A stretch of 64,000 bases of DNA from Glossina fuscipes (Eukaryota; Arthropoda; Insecta; Diptera; Glossinidae): positions 2,356,504-2,420,503 of the forward strand of contig NW_023998455.1 of assembly GCF_014805625.2 (NCBI RefSeq). The letters are read 5' to 3'. Within the stretch, counting starts at the first letter, position 1; each line of letters starts with the position of its first letter. This document shows positions 36,004 to 47,530 of this stretch, in pieces. The translations under genes and the position numbers were made by a program. The notes beneath the pieces are model-generated. The model searched no databases. It saw only the letters and a list, made by a program, of their open reading frames with translations, and had not been told where the DNA came from.

Positions 36004-39000
36004 GTAAGGAAACGAAATGCATTTATTTAGTTTAGATTAAGTTCGTATTGGTATTTCGCGTCGATCCATAGAGGTCTTAGCAGGCCAATTATGAAACAAA
36101 TTCCAGAGACAATGTCTTCCATAGTTTCTCAATCAAATACTTTACAATTGACAAACAGATTACCGTATCCTCTCAGTTAAGTCCATCGTAGCTAAGCATG
36201 TCTAAGGGTTTCCGGCCTTAATAGTTCTCGACTTTTGTACGCAACATCTTTAAGAGCGGTTCCTTGACATTTTCCAGGTTATAGTCTTGTCTCAAGTCTA
36301 ACTGACGTGTCGAGATGTGAAACCGATACGATAATATAGATATGAAAGTTTACATTCGATATCGAGCAAAATTGACTCGCTTCTGAGTACCATCAATTCA
36401 TCATTCGTTCCATCGATGACAAAAACATTCAATCCGAAATTAAAAATCACATACCAGCTAACTTGATAACTTGAGAACCGTAAGCCTATGCCTGGCTGGC
36501 CCATTGCTTCGCCTCAACAGAGGATAGTTTGATAATCACATGCTATAGTCATAAGATCGTCTAGGGGTCCTTAAGGTTCCGGATCGTTTTGAACCGATAA
36601 CCTTCTCGTAGCAATAGCAAGTGCTGTTCTTGAAGCTTTTGCTGCGATCCATATCTGTACAGCGAAACTTATTGTCCGGCTTAATGGAATAAACTTGCCC
36701 CGAGAGGCATAAGGACTCAGAATAGGGTAGATAAAATTGAAGTTCATAGAAACGTGCGAAAGCTCTTTTGCCTTTTATGCTTCATACTGAAGGAGGCAGT
36801 CTGCCCAGGGGCATGTGGAACCTGGTTTTCAAAAGTATATTTGAGTATTCGATTGAAAAGTGTTCGGTATAAACTGCAATTTTTCTTTTTGCTCAGCACT
36901 GTGAATCGCTTTTTCTGAATTTTAATATACTAAATTGCAGAGGTAGAAGAAGTTTACAATAACAGATATGTGAATATGAAATCGTAACTTGCTGTAGAAT
37001 GCTCGGATAAAGTGAAGTCATTTCATTAAATTATCGCGTGAACTCTCCCGGCAGTACTATTATTAAACATAATCTAGAAATACTTTTGATTTCACGGCTA
37101 AGTGATTGCATTTTTATTTACTTTTTTCTCTTCTTTTGTTTTTAGGAATGTCCAGAGGGTGTAGTGCATGAAGACAGTTTCAAGGATATTTATGCGAAAT
37201 TTTTCCCTCATGGCAGTAAGTATTTGTTAGTTTTTGAAAAGTTCATTATTCTTAGATAAAAGGATTCTCTTGTAAAAGGATTCTTCTAAGTTTTCTGATC
37301 GACGTGCAAGTTGATGGCGATTTAGTTTTCTGCCTAACTTACCATCCATTTATTAGTTCAATCATTAGTCCATCTATTCATATTTCCGATATGCAACTTG
37401 CGCTGCCATAAAGCCAAGGTATTAAGCAGGGCGATTGTCGAGTCGACATACTCGGGTACTTTAATTACGATGGTTTGGTTGTAGCTATAGTGAGCGCTTG
37501 GCTGTAGAAGCACAGTCTGCGGCCACTCCCTATTACGCTCTCCCTTCTTCTTGCTGATCAACACCATGTCCGCTATATAGCAGACATCGGCTGAGTGATT
37601 GGTCATAAAACAGAAAGACAATTCGGATTTGCGAATTATAGCCCGATCATTCATTCGATCTATCCACTCGCGACTATCCATTCGCTTATTTGTGCGCCAA
37701 GCCATCGATATTGCTAAACGTCCCACTCATCTGCCCTTTCTTGTGTGCCCATGACCCTATGAATGCGTTCCCAGTTTTCCTACTTAACTATTCGCTTAGT
37801 CGACCACTCATCCAACTGTCGGTTGATTGGATCGCCTATCCTTTCGTTCATCAATCTATTCTCCCAATTATTTGCTAGCTGGCCGAGGTAGCCATCCACC
37901 TATAATAGACAACAGCAAATACGATACCTCTGGGGGAAACCTAAGAAAGGAGTTCAGACTGTTGGGCGCAGCCTTCCGTATTAGTTGTGATTACCCCAAT
38001 TGCGGGAGCATTAAGTAATCAGAGGTGCAGAGGGGAGGATTTGGATCATATCTAAACTTCCATATCTGGTGCTCCAGTCAGGATGGTGAGGGCGATCGGT
38101 CGTAAATTACCCAATAAGCCTATGAGCATCGCCTAATTAAGCCATTAAGGCAGCTCCAGGCTCTTAGTGATAGCTATCTCTTCTAAGTGTCATTGAGCTA
38201 CGTGTTCGCAGTATAAGGAGGAGGAGGGGGTGGGGCGGGGGAGATGGAAGTAGAGAGCCAAATAAATGTGCGCATATTTGTTGAGACATGTTGAACTTTT
38301 CGGTAGATATAATAGTTCGAGCAATTCCCGACACTTTATTGACACGATATTTTTGGTTTTTAATAACGTCTTCCATTGCTTATAATAAGCTTATATTTAT
38401 TTATTCATTTTGAATTATTCTTCTTTTTTTTTTTTTTTTTATAAATCTCTTCAATGTGCAGACTCCAGTTTATATGCTCATTATGTGTTCAAAGCTTTTG
38501 ATGTTAACTGCAATGGAGCCATTAGTTTTCGGGTAAAAATTGATGCAAATATTTTTTCTTCTTTATTATAGAAGGTAAAGAAAAGGTTTCTCCTTTTGTC
38601 TTTTTTCGTTTAACTTACTCTAGGATTTATTGGTAACGTTATCAACTTTGCTAAGAGGGTCAGTTTATGAACGTTTGCGATGGACTTTTAAACTCTACGA
38701 TTTAAATGGTGATGGACGCATAAGTCGTTCAGAATTAAGTGAAATTGTAATGGCGATACATGAATTAATGGGACGAAGACCACATCAACCCGAAGATGAT
38801 CGCAAAGCCAGAGATCAAGTAAATTTCGATTCTATATCGTAAAGAATGTCATTTGAATTGAATCATTATTTCTTATTAATATACTTAGGTTGATCGGGTA
38901 TTTCGTAAATTGGATTTAAATCAAGACGGTATCATAACTATTGAGGAATTTCTAGAAGCATGTCTAAAGGATGATCTGGTGACTAGATCACTTCAAATGT

Positions 39001-39017
39001 TTGACAATGAACTTTGA
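35848..39017 (+). CDS. CG5890: Kv-channel-interacting (KChIP) EF-hand calcium sensor, five coding exons
   Basis: Joining 35848-36003, 37146-37215, 38462-38532, 38624-38818 and 38889-39017 gives one open frame of 206 residues with GT-AG introns. It is a four-EF-hand protein of the neuronal calcium sensor superfamily. Residues 50-58 ('FKTECPEGV') mark the degenerate first EF hand with its Cys-Pro pair. Loops follow at 89-100 ([12 protein letters not shown]), 125-136 ([12 protein letters not shown]) and 173-184 ([12 protein letters not shown]). The segment after EF2, '[18 protein letters not shown]', and the order of blocks match the KChIP branch rather than frequenin or neurocalcin. Such proteins bind the N-terminus of Kv4 channels at the membrane and change their trafficking and gating. 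The N-terminus (MASPPE) has no glycine-2, so this isoform lacks a myristoylation site. The symbol is my recollection of the D. melanogaster orthologue. Confidence 0.93.
36004..37145 (+). other. KChIP intron 1
   Basis: Donor 'gtaagg', acceptor 'ttttag' after a T-rich tract. No exon or defined repeat is seen inside. Confidence 0.85.
37146..37215 (+). CDS. CG5890: KChIP coding exon 2
   Basis: Residues 53-75 plus the first base of codon 76 (Asn). It encodes the Cys-Pro-containing degenerate EF1 loop and the 'FFPHG' block typical of the superfamily. The donor is 'gtaagt'. Confidence 0.92.
37402..37610 (+). mobile_element. SINE-like copy S3 in KChIP intron 2
   Basis: It begins 'ctgccataaagccaagg', the A-box region, then 'gcgattgtcgagtcgacat' and 'actcggg', with most of the B-box region deleted. 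It then keeps a good body: 'gtagctatagtgagcgct', 'agtctgcggccactccc', 'atgtccgctatatagcag' and 'gagtgattggtcat'. It lies on the same strand as the gene. Confidence 0.65.
37620..37880 (+). repeat. 16-bp pyrimidine-rich array in KChIP intron 2
   Basis: Sequence such as 'cattcgatctatccac', 'tcgcgactatccattc', 'ctacttaactattcgc', 'ttagtcgaccactcat' and 'cgttcatcaatctatt' falls into 16-bp units. It resembles the larger arrays at 4958-6130 and 31640-32660. Confidence 0.55.
37905..38170 (+). repeat. GC-richer dispersed repeat, family 2, copy 2
   Basis: It aligns by eye with 2420-2790 through the 'gtgattacc', 'aattgcggga', 'aaacttccatat' and 'aagcctatgagcatcgccta' landmarks. Base composition is visibly higher in G and C than the rest of the intron. 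Confidence 0.5.
38462..38532 (+). CDS. CG5890: KChIP coding exon 3
   Basis: It completes Asn76 and encodes residues 77-99, with the EF2 helix and most of its loop. The loop's last residue, Asp100, comes from the next exon. It ends at 'ttttcgg' before 'gtaaaa'. Confidence 0.92.
38624..38818 (+). CDS. CG5890: KChIP coding exon 4
   Basis: Residues 100-164 encode the EF2-EF3 linker and EF3, whose loop 125-136 has D, N, D and a final E at the chelating positions. The intron before it is 91 bp and the one after it 70 bp, both normal fly minimal introns. The donor is 'gtaaat'. Confidence 0.93.
38889..39017 (+). CDS. CG5890: KChIP coding exon 5, with stop
   Basis: Residues 165-206 and TGA 39015-39017. 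It encodes EF4 (loop 173-184, full set of chelating residues) and the C-terminal helix ending '[10 protein letters not shown]'. The length and ending fit the family, so the C-terminus is complete. Confidence 0.93.
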   Translation, partial: VDRVFRKLDLNQDGIITIEEFLEACLKDDLVTRSLQMFDNEL

Positions 39018-39419
39018 TGACCGGCCAACGATTATGAGATACGTAATAATCGTAATACTATATCGCTTATAGATCTTTAAATAACAACAAAACAGATAAA
39101 AAAATTAAATAAGCAAAACACCAAAATACTGAAGAGATAATTAACAAAAACAAAAAAAAAAAAAAACAAACAAAAAACAAAAAAGAGAATTGTTATTATA
39201 AAAAATTTAATATGAAAAGAGTAAAAAAAGTCAACCTTGGTGAGAAACCCACTAAGAAAAAAACATGAGCTCAAACAAATAATAGAAAAAATTCTTTTTT
39301 TTTTTTTTTTTTAGCTAAAAGTAAGGATAGAAAATGTTCTTAAAAAAAAAAATCCTTTTTTTTTAACCCACACACACAAGGATACACCAATAAGAAGATA
39401 GACCAGCCTTCCGGTATAG
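39018..39419 (+). other. Probable start of KChIP 3' untranslated region
   Basis: The block is A-rich with several A-runs. I see no clear AATAAA before the repeat that follows. The A-rich block at 40500-41030 contains several AATAAA hexamers and could be a distal 3' end, but this cannot be decided here. Confidence 0.35.
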
Positions 39420-39800
39420 CGAATCACTTTTCGAATCGACTTCTGCTTGTCTGTCCGTCTGTTCGCCTTTTTTTTCTTCCCTGCCAGTTGTAATTTTTTA
39501 AATATTTTGATGATATAAGTATACAAAATTTGGAAAGAGTAGAGTCACATCCATATTCTATTATATTATACCAATCGATTCAGAATCCTTTTTAGAATTA
39601 CATTTTAAATCGATTCAAGCTTGTCTGTCCGTCTCTCTCCCTTATTTCTTGTGCCCAAACTATAGGATGAAATTTGGCCCAAGGACGAATGCTACCGAAA
39701 ATAGTGAAAAGTGGCTATAAGGATAAATGTAAGGTGGTGTAGGGTATTTAATAGTGAGCTGCGGCCCACTATGGAGATTTTACTTGTTTTTTGATTAACT
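39420..39800 (-). mobile_element. Reversed copy of dispersed mini-me-like repeat
   Basis: Two (GTCY) tracts, 'cttgtctgtccgtctg' near 39447 and 39617, are each preceded by 'atcga(c)ttc' text. The block ends with 'ggtggtgtagggtattta' and 'agtgagctgcggcccacta', which matches the element end at 17890-17930. Confidence 0.6.
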
Positions 39801-41234
39801 TGGAGAGAACAAGTTAATAACTGAAATAGTTAAGAAGGTTCATTAGATTCCCTTGAGGACGAATCTTTGAGAGCTACCATGTAAAACCAACATTAATGTG
39901 TTTCCCGATCAAAATTCTATCTATACTGATCGTTGAAATGGATCGACTCTCTAATGCATTGACGGTTGAGATGAATCGACCAACAATCTTGTACATTAAA
40001 CGTTGAGATGGGCCAGGTGAGAATATTTCATGTATTAAACATTGCACCAATGTCCGCTTCAAATGGCAATTTTTAAGGCTTATTGTGGGCGTGGTTATGG
40101 TCTACATATATTACTTTTGAAACTTTGTTTTGTATGATTGGCTGATTCCGATCTTACAAGTTACTTTAGGCATGGTTGTGGGGATCAATAATGCCCGCTT
40201 GTTTCTTCAGCGCTTACATGACGTCACTCCACATTTGCAATAAGTGTAAAACCAAAATTACCTGCAAGTTAACATTTTGTTATGTTTTTTTTTTCTCAAC
40301 TATTATGGCCCTGTTATGCCCATTTCAAATTGAATCTGAGGCCGTAAGAGAAAAATGCCACTTTCAGTTATCAATGTCAAAACATTTGCGACTCTTTGCG
40401 CCCAAACAGTAAACTAATGGCCAGACGGACAGGGCTAAATTAATTTGTAGTCGAGTAACTTGAAAGCCGCTCTGGCCGTTTTATAAGTGAAAAATAATAT
40501 TTAATGTATGCTCTTATTCTTTGCGAGTAAATATATAAAAATAACAAAAAAAAAAAAAAAAAACTTTAAAAAAATAAATCCTGCCGTTAAATATAAAAAC
40601 AGTTACTTCTTGGAAATTGGTAAAGAAAAAAAAAAATAAAAATAAACTAAAATAAATAATGTAATTAATAATAATAACAACTAATTTTTAAAAAGTATAA
40701 TAAAAACCTAAACCACCAAATAAAACAAAACAAAATAATATAAAGGATTAGGAAATAACAACACAGCAAATACTTTAAGGGAATTATTCTTTGATAATAT
40801 TATTTAAAAAGATATATTAATAAAATAAAAACGATAACAACAACAACAACAAAAAAAAAAAACAGCAGAAAAACCAATTAAACAAATGAATAATATTTAA
40901 TAATAACTGATTGAAAGAAAGTCCTTGGAAAAGTCGATTTACTTTAAAACTTAATAACTAAATTAAAATGAAATGAAATTTATAATATAATAGGAATTAA
41001 GTTAAAATAAATGTTAATACAGTAAGTAAGTTCAAGTTTAGTTCTTTAGTTCTCTTCATTCTTCGTTTTCCTTATTTTTCTTTTCATGATTTCTTAGTTC
41101 ATATCAGATCTACACTTTCATCTACAGTTGTTAGCAACAGAATGCGCACATAATTTTTCCGCCTCATTTATATATATATATATAACACTTGTAAATTTTC
41201 CCTATTTGATTGACGAAAAGAGATGACAAGTGAG
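39801..41234. other. No gene; A-rich block at 40500-41030
   Basis: 39801-40500 holds decayed repeat text. 40500-41030 is strongly A-rich with several 'aataaa' hexamers. A (TA)n tract lies at about 41168-41184. Confidence 0.4.
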
Positions 41235-42075
41235 AATATTATAGTCGGAGGTGGCCGACTATTAGATACCCACCCTGCACCATTTCGCCAAATACAGTCG
41301 TTCATTCATTTTCTGAAGAATATACCAAAAATTATACAATATTCATGAAAACTCTCATACGGACGAAAACCTCAAAATGATGTAAATTTTGCAAACTTAA
41401 TTTCTTCCCCAAGGATTTTATTATTTTCCAATACCGAATCACAAACTCTACTTTGTCGCCGTAGGAGGATTTGCTTTCATTAGAGCTCCTCCATAAAAAT
41501 AGACTTAAGTGATCCAAAATGCATAGAGTTAATGTTTTTTTTCTAAAGGGCCAGTTTTCATCATAAGATATTAAAAATTATACCCTTTCAGGTTGGGGTC
41601 CAAAAAATAGATTTACGTGATCCAAATTCGGAAAGGCTAGTTTTTATATTATATACTTACTATGAATGGGTTTTCATCATGAAGCATGGAAAAATTGGAA
41701 TTTTTACCATGTAAAGATTCAGTTAATGGCAAGGGTTTCATCAAAAAATTGCCCCGGCCTGATCCAACGTTTTCACACGAATTTAGTATGCCAAAGTACT
41801 ATTATTAAGCGAATTTTTGCTGCCAAATTCCGAAGACTAGATTTAGATTTCGTCCAAATATCTCAATAATTGCCAGCTAAGTAGATTGAAAATCACATTA
41901 TGTAGACCAATATTCAGACGGACAGACAAGCTTAAATTCAGAAAATGATTAAGAAAATGATACTAAATTGATCGGTATGATGAACGATGGATGTATCTCA
42001 AGCGCTTGTGGGTATTACCGATGCTAGCATATGCTTGATATACCCTGTGTGTTATAAGTGGTGTATAAAGAAAAC
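41235..42075 (+). mobile_element. Longest copy of dispersed mini-me-like repeat
   Basis: The start 'atagtcggaggtggccgact' and 'agatacccaccct' is followed by the body shared with 8520-9045 and 19440-20240. Then come 'cagacggacagacaagct', 'ctcaagcgcttgtgggta' and 'cttgatatacc', ending near 'taagtggtgtataaag'. It may approximate the full element of about 0.8 kb. Confidence 0.65.
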
Positions 42076-42224
42076 AACTAAATACAAAAAGCAATATTAA
42101 TCACGAGCTGAAGGTTTTTGCAACTAACCTGACTGTTAGATATTTGATTCATCAGATCAATTGTTAGGTAATTTTTAAAAGAATTTTCATAATTTGCTTA
42201 ACAATTTTCATTTTATACATATCT

Positions 42225-42415
42225 TACTTCGTGACTATTAAGTCGCTAGTCACGCTGTTAAGTCTCCGGGTGATTTGACTATAGTGAATGCTCTGTCGGG
42301 CTCATATCTAGTAGACTGTAGTCATTACCTCTCCCCTTCTCTCTTTTCCCAGTTCTCTTTAACCAGCCATGTTGCACCTCTATGAAGAATACCCTGAGTG
42401 ATTGGTCACCATGCA
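42225..42415 (+). mobile_element. SINE-like copy S4, diverged
   Basis: The head is poorly kept. The body has 'actatagtgaatgct', 'gtagtcatta' followed by 'cctctcccctt', 'ttcccagttctc', and a terminal 'tgagtgattggtcacc' before an A-rich tail. The order matches the copies at 37402 and 46616. Confidence 0.5.
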
Positions 42416-44021
42416 GACGAAAAAAAAAGAAAAGAAAAAAGAAATCAGAAAAGCTAACCGATAACCGGTTACATTACTGGGCGGCGCTTGACGCTCATGA
42501 TGCCCGAAAGAGAAGAAAGAAGATAGGGCCTATAGAATCTAAAAGATAAGAATCAGGATAGACATAACATTCTCAAAAAGTGAAATTAAGTCTATTCGTA
42601 GACAGCAGGAAAAGGCACCAATGTGTTCAGAGTGCAGGGCGTAAGGGAGCAAAGTGCCCTCTTCGTGTCGCAAGATCTCAACAGAAGACCTGGAAATAAG
42701 CCTTATACCAGACCGCTTGCGGTATAACAAGAGTTTCGTCTGTGCAAAGCCGGATGCAGCTCATTCTATAACGTCTCATAGACAACAAGTTGTATGCTTC
42801 GTTATCTTAAGCAACGATTGCTACGTCCAATAATATATAATATATAATCTTTTTTATATAAATGTATCAAAAATATAAATTNNNNNNNNNNAAAAGTTAG
42901 TTTATGAGGCCTTCCAACAGTTGGTAGACAGTGCGCATCTTAAAAAAATATCATTAAATATAATATAAATTTTTAAAATAATTGTCTTATCTAGAAATAT
43001 GTATTTAAAGAAAGACAAAAAGCTTTATTAACTAAATCATACAAAAAAGAAAAAGAAATACTTTTTTTAAATAATTAATTTAAACATAATAATTGAATAG
43101 AAAAAAGAATACTTTTTGTTTGGAATTGGAAACAAATTTAAAATTTGAAATTAAATATGAAATATCTTAACATTCAATTCGAGGAGAATTCGATTTTAAT
43201 TTTATTTATTTTAATACAAACGGTAGTGTTCCCATCATGTCTTCTCTACGAGGTTAGAGAAATCATATATTTTGAGGGGAAAATTCATCATCATGATCTT
43301 TTCAATAAAATTATCTGAGTGGGGAGAATCAGCGTGGAAAGTCCATCAGATGATTGGAAAGTCAAAGAGAAATAGTCGATCAACCTCTTCAACCACAAAC
43401 AGTGAAAGCTTGAGCGAGCAGTGCAACCGGGCTATAAATGCTCGGAAACTGCTGTTGTTGGCATCTTGACAATGAGTGGATTTCCGTTTTCATACGATAC
43501 TATCGACTGATTAAGATGCTACCCATGTAAGCGACGTTCATTTTTAGCAAGACCTAACTTCGCCTACCGGACAAATCGTGGCATAGGGCCACCTCTTGTT
43601 GGAAAAACCTATAGATTTTACTTCTTGAAGATGGAAAAATCAATTTTAATAATGTCAATTAAAATTAGGGCGGTCATAAGACAAAGCTTTTATATACTTG
43701 CTTGGGTTCATCGTAAATTGTTTGTCATCCCACGTATCCTTATTCCAATAGCATAACCTCCGCATCGCATCGCTTAGTAGATACGAAGCTCGATTATCAA
43801 TCCCCAGCATACCCAGATTCAACCTCCTTTGCGATAAATCCTACTTCAGTTGCGATTGCAAGGCCAATTTGTAGTGAATATGGGATGGAATTAAGTCCAC
43901 AAATTCAGCACAATTTTTAGTTTTGTTTAGAAGTAAAAACCACAAACTAAGCCCATAAACTCAGTAAAACATTTTTATTTGTTTACCACGGAGCTAAATG
44001 CTAACACTACTTACTTATCTT
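42416..44021. other. No gene seen; includes 10-N gap
   Basis: AT-rich sequence with A-runs. The linker text found before SINE heads ('cacggagctaaatgctaac') occurs at 43987-44006. The small frame at 43272-43469 has no domain. Confidence 0.4.
42882..42891. other. Assembly gap of 10 N
   Basis: Ten consecutive N interrupt an AT-rich stretch. Confidence 0.95.
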
Positions 44022-44230
44022 CTGCAACATAGCCAAGTAGTTAAGAAGCACGACTGTCAATTCGGCTTGCTTGGGCTCAATTCTCAGTTTATGCTTTAAT
44101 TATGATTGGTCAACGGTCGTAGCTCTGGTGAAGGCATAACTCATACCACATCCTATCCCCCTCTTCCCATTTCTCCTAATCATCACCATTTATATGGTAT
44201 ATATAGGTCATATTTAAAAACAAAAAAATT
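44022..44230 (+). mobile_element. tRNA-headed SINE copy S5
   Basis: This is among the best copies. The A box 'tagccaagtagttaag' is followed about 43 bases later by a B box, 'gggctcaattctc'. That is the spacing of a normal tRNA gene. Between them lies an anticodon-arm-like 'cgactgtcaattcgg'. The body continues with 'tatgctttaattatgattgg', 'gtagctctggtgaaggc' and 'cccatttctcctaatcatca', ending near 'atatataggtcat' and an A-rich tail. Confidence 0.7.
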
Positions 44231-46027
44231 GCTATAGCGGCGCTACCCTCTGCTCACTTGGCTTCTCAAATACCGATGTCTATATACATATATGTATATA
44301 CACATATATATTGTTTTTATATGATCAATGATTTGGTGCATGTCTCCTATTCGTGCAACGTGGCGACGGCCAGAAAGATGTGATGAAATAGAAAAAGACA
44401 GGAAGGTAGTGAACGCAACATAGTGGGTGCGATAAGTGACCGGGCTTTCAAAGTAAACTTTGCCGCACTTGTGATATATCGTCATGAAAGTTGCAATTTA
44501 TTAAAAAACTCCTTTTTAGGGAAAATCTAGTAAAACTATAGAAACAGAGAAGAAACCGACGAATGAATTGATTGAGTTCATTGCTTCAACTTTAAAATAG
44601 TTCCACGCATCAGTAAAAATTAGGGCATCAATTATTTGCGATCAAGCGAAAACTCAGGAGGATAAGTCTGACTCAGCAAAGAAAATCATTTTTTGTAAAG
44701 AGAGTGCCCGGATCGGTCAAACATATCTTTGCATGGGCAGATTTATTATGATGCGTTGCAAATTATTAAAGAAAAAAATGTTTGTCACGTAAGTGTGTCT
44801 CTTTGTTGTCAGATTTACGAATAGTTACAGGGAGAAATCATATTTGATCATGAGAGGGTACTGGCCTACACATGAGTGTATCTTTTTATGGCTAAGTGCA
44901 AGGAATTACATTACAAGTTATTGAAGAAAGAGACAGTGCCTAACTCGCCGGTATGTCTCCCTATAGAAGAGTTTACGCATTCACTTTATGAATCACATCA
45001 GTCAGAACTGATTTGATTAGAGCTCGTAATTTACAAAAAAATCTTACATTTTGGAGAGCGCTCATAAAAAAATAGTATTTTCAGTAGACGTGGATAAGCA
45101 TTTTTAAGTTCTTAAGAAAAAGCCTTTCAGCAACGTGATAAACGAATAGGAAAAGCCCAAGAGGAGGCGCACTAAACTTGAAGATGTAAAATAATGGCGG
45201 ATAAATTGTACTTTCAATCATTGTTTCACTGATTTATTTTTTAACAACGGGACTTTTCCCAATAACACGACATTGATAAAAGTTTTAATATTTTCTTTAT
45301 TCAAAAAAAAATAAAAATAAAAATAAGCCGAGAGATCTTCAAATTAAGTTAAGCGCGCAAAATGCTTTTTTGTGTTCTGTTCAGTTTATGTATATAATTC
45401 CCGACAGAAAAAAAAAATATTACTAATGATAATAATTATAAAAGTGCAGTATTTACAACCGAAATATGTGGTTAGTGATTATGAAGAATACATTTAATGG
45501 GTCTTTAACTTTTGTTTTATGTCTTTTTCCTCCATATTCGCTTTGATAACAAAACGACAGACATTTGTAAATGTAAATTTATTCCTCTACAGTGTGTAAA
45601 TTAAAATAAAATAAAGAAAATTAATTTTTATATACTTTACTGTTGCCTGAAAAAAAAAAAAAAATCAAAAAAAAAAACAAGAAAACATTAAAAAAAAATC
45701 ACTCGCTTCAAGGGCGAATGTTGTATATCCACCACTGCGATAGACATATTGGATTTATGTCCAAAGATTTAATAGTCATTGCTTTCTATTTGTAATGATA
45801 CATAAACCATTTTTTCTCTCTTTTTATTATTATTACTATTTCTTATCATTTTTTATATAAAACTCACTGATGGCGGCAATCGCTCCTTAATATCTTTCAC
45901 TGCATTTCTTCAAAATATATCAACATCATTGCCTTAACATAAGATTTTCAAACAAAGTTATAATGCAAAGATTAATAATTCCCGGGAACAATAGGCTGTA
46001 GTTTCCCCAATAATTTTCTCATTTAAT
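44231..46027. other. No gene seen
   Basis: Two weak direct-repeat segments near 44760 and 44927 share '(a/g)aa(a/g)ttatt(a/g)aagaaa' and 'gtgtctc' or 'atgtctcc'. AT-rich blocks with A-runs lie at 45305-45325 and 45650-45700. No exon-like frame is visible. Confidence 0.4.
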
Positions 46028-46424
46028 TTAGATCCAAAGTAAGTGAGGGGTAGAGGGCAGGAATTGAATTGCACTGCTTGCGATCAACTTGTGATGCCGT
46101 GGATACGTTCTGCGGTTTTTAAACACTACTCACTTGCTTCTTTGACAATTAAAACAATGCCTTCTGATATTTTTATGATGACAGCTCCCTCTTGCAGATT
46201 AACTTTTTTTCATTTTATTTAGATACAAAGTAAGTGAGGGGTAGAGGGCAGGAATTCAATTCGGAGAATTTTTGCACTGCTTGTGATCAACTTGTCATAC
46301 TCTGGATTTGTTCTGTGGTTTTTAGACACTACTCACTTACTTCTTTGACAATTAAAACAATGCCTTCTGATATTTTTATGATGACAACTCCCTCTTGCAG
46401 ATTAACTTTTTTTTATTGAGTATA
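46028..46424 (+). repeat. Two-copy tandem duplication, about 191 bp
   Basis: Unit 1 starts near 46028 and unit 2 near 46219. Both contain 'aagtaagtgaggggtagagg', 'gatcaacttgt', 'cactactcactt', 'aaaacaatgccttctgatat' and 'ccctcttgcagattaac'. Unit 2 has an extra stretch of about 15 bp ('cggagaatttttg'). Identity is high, so the duplication is younger than most repeats here. The 61-codon frame over unit 2 is not supported as coding. Confidence 0.85.
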
Positions 46425-46615
46425 ACTTTCAGAATTTTTTTTATTTTGATTTCTGGTCTTTCAAGCGCCCAATGCATTTAGCATCACACCTCGCTTAATA
46501 TCAGCAAATCAGTGACAAGTTGTTGTTTTCAAACACAGAGAAGATTTTTCGCAACACTTTTTAAACCAATGCTAAGGTTCAACTGCAATTTTTCCCGTTA
46601 TTATTATAATATTTG

Positions 46616-46830
46616 CCTGCCGCATAGCCGAGTGAATGAGAATCGCATTCACGAATCGGTGTTACCGGTAGCTATAGTAAGTGTCTCATCTGTAAAGATC
46701 TGATTGGTCACATAGCCACTAAGCCACTCCCTCCCTTTCTCTTTCCTCACTTCTTTCTGATTATCATCCTGCTACAGGTATATAAAGGCCATGCCTTAAG
46801 TGATTTGCATTAATAAAAAAAAAAAAGAAA
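46616..46830 (+). mobile_element. tRNA-headed SINE copy S6 with poly-A tail
   Basis: It starts 'ctgccgcatagccgagtg', the clearest A box of the family. The body carries 'gtagctatagtaagtgtctc', 'tagccactaagccactccc', 'gctacaggtatataaaggcc' and 'ccttaagtgatttgcat', and ends in an A-run (46814-46826). The B-box region appears lost. Head, body and A-tail together are what a retroposed SINE should show. Confidence 0.7.
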
Positions 46831-47284
46831 GTGGATGAAAATAGAGGGAAGTAGGTAAAGTTTTAAGGTTTTTGGTCTTACAAACCCGCTGAAAATATGT
46901 GCAATCCTCTCGTTTGGTTTATAACAAAACTTTTGGTTAAGTTGATGACATTCTAGCTCGTGTCAGAAATCGAGGATGCGACTCCAAGATTCATTTCTCA
47001 ATTGAATTTACACCAATAGCTTAATCCTACAAAGGATACAGAGACGCCAAGGCGGCGTTGACCGTAACAAGCTCTGGCAGCATAAGAGCCGCCTTATAGC
47101 ATTTATAACTATATCTTTTTATTCCTTACTACCAAATACGTCTGCTCCTAATTTATACATGACTTATCCTGGATATTATAACAAAAAGTTAAACTAGGAA
47201 ATCAATTTCTAAGGCACTCAACACTATACTTATTAAGCCGTTATTACGGGTTTAAAATGAGAGTAAAAAGAACAAGTTTTTAAC
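46831..47284. other. No gene seen
   Basis: AT-rich sequence without definable features. Confidence 0.4.
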
Positions 47285-47530
47285 TAAGTTTATTACCGTA
47301 CATTCGATATTCAGAATAGAGCGAATAGAGAGAAATCCGAACCATTTTCAATAGCGTTCGTCCTTAGGTTAAAACACGTCACTGTATTTCATTAAAATAT
47401 CTCAAAAATTGGGAATAGTAGCTTGAAAACAAATGTTTGCACGGACAGACAAGCTTAAATCAAAGCAGATTATGACTCTGAATAAATCGGTATTGCAAAA
47501 GGTGGGTTCATTTCAAGTATTTTGATTTTG
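47285..47530 (+). mobile_element. Copy of dispersed mini-me-like repeat
   Basis: Landmarks: 'ccattttcaatagcgttcgt', 'ttaaaatatctcaaaaattg', 'gcacggacagacaagcttaa' and 'ggtattgcaaaaggtgggt'. The terminal block seen in other copies is missing. Confidence 0.65.

Larger units (their letters stand above)
37216..38461 (+). other. KChIP intron 2, repeat-filled
   Basis: The intron holds a SINE-like copy (37402-37610), a pyrimidine-rich 16-bp array (37620-37880) and family-2 repeat (37905-38170). All are annotated separately. The acceptor 'tgtgcag' follows a poly-T run. Confidence 0.85.

Noticed and set aside
37358..37726. A 122-codon - strand frame in KChIP intron 2
   Set aside because: It is the reverse of a SINE copy and part of the pyrimidine-rich array.
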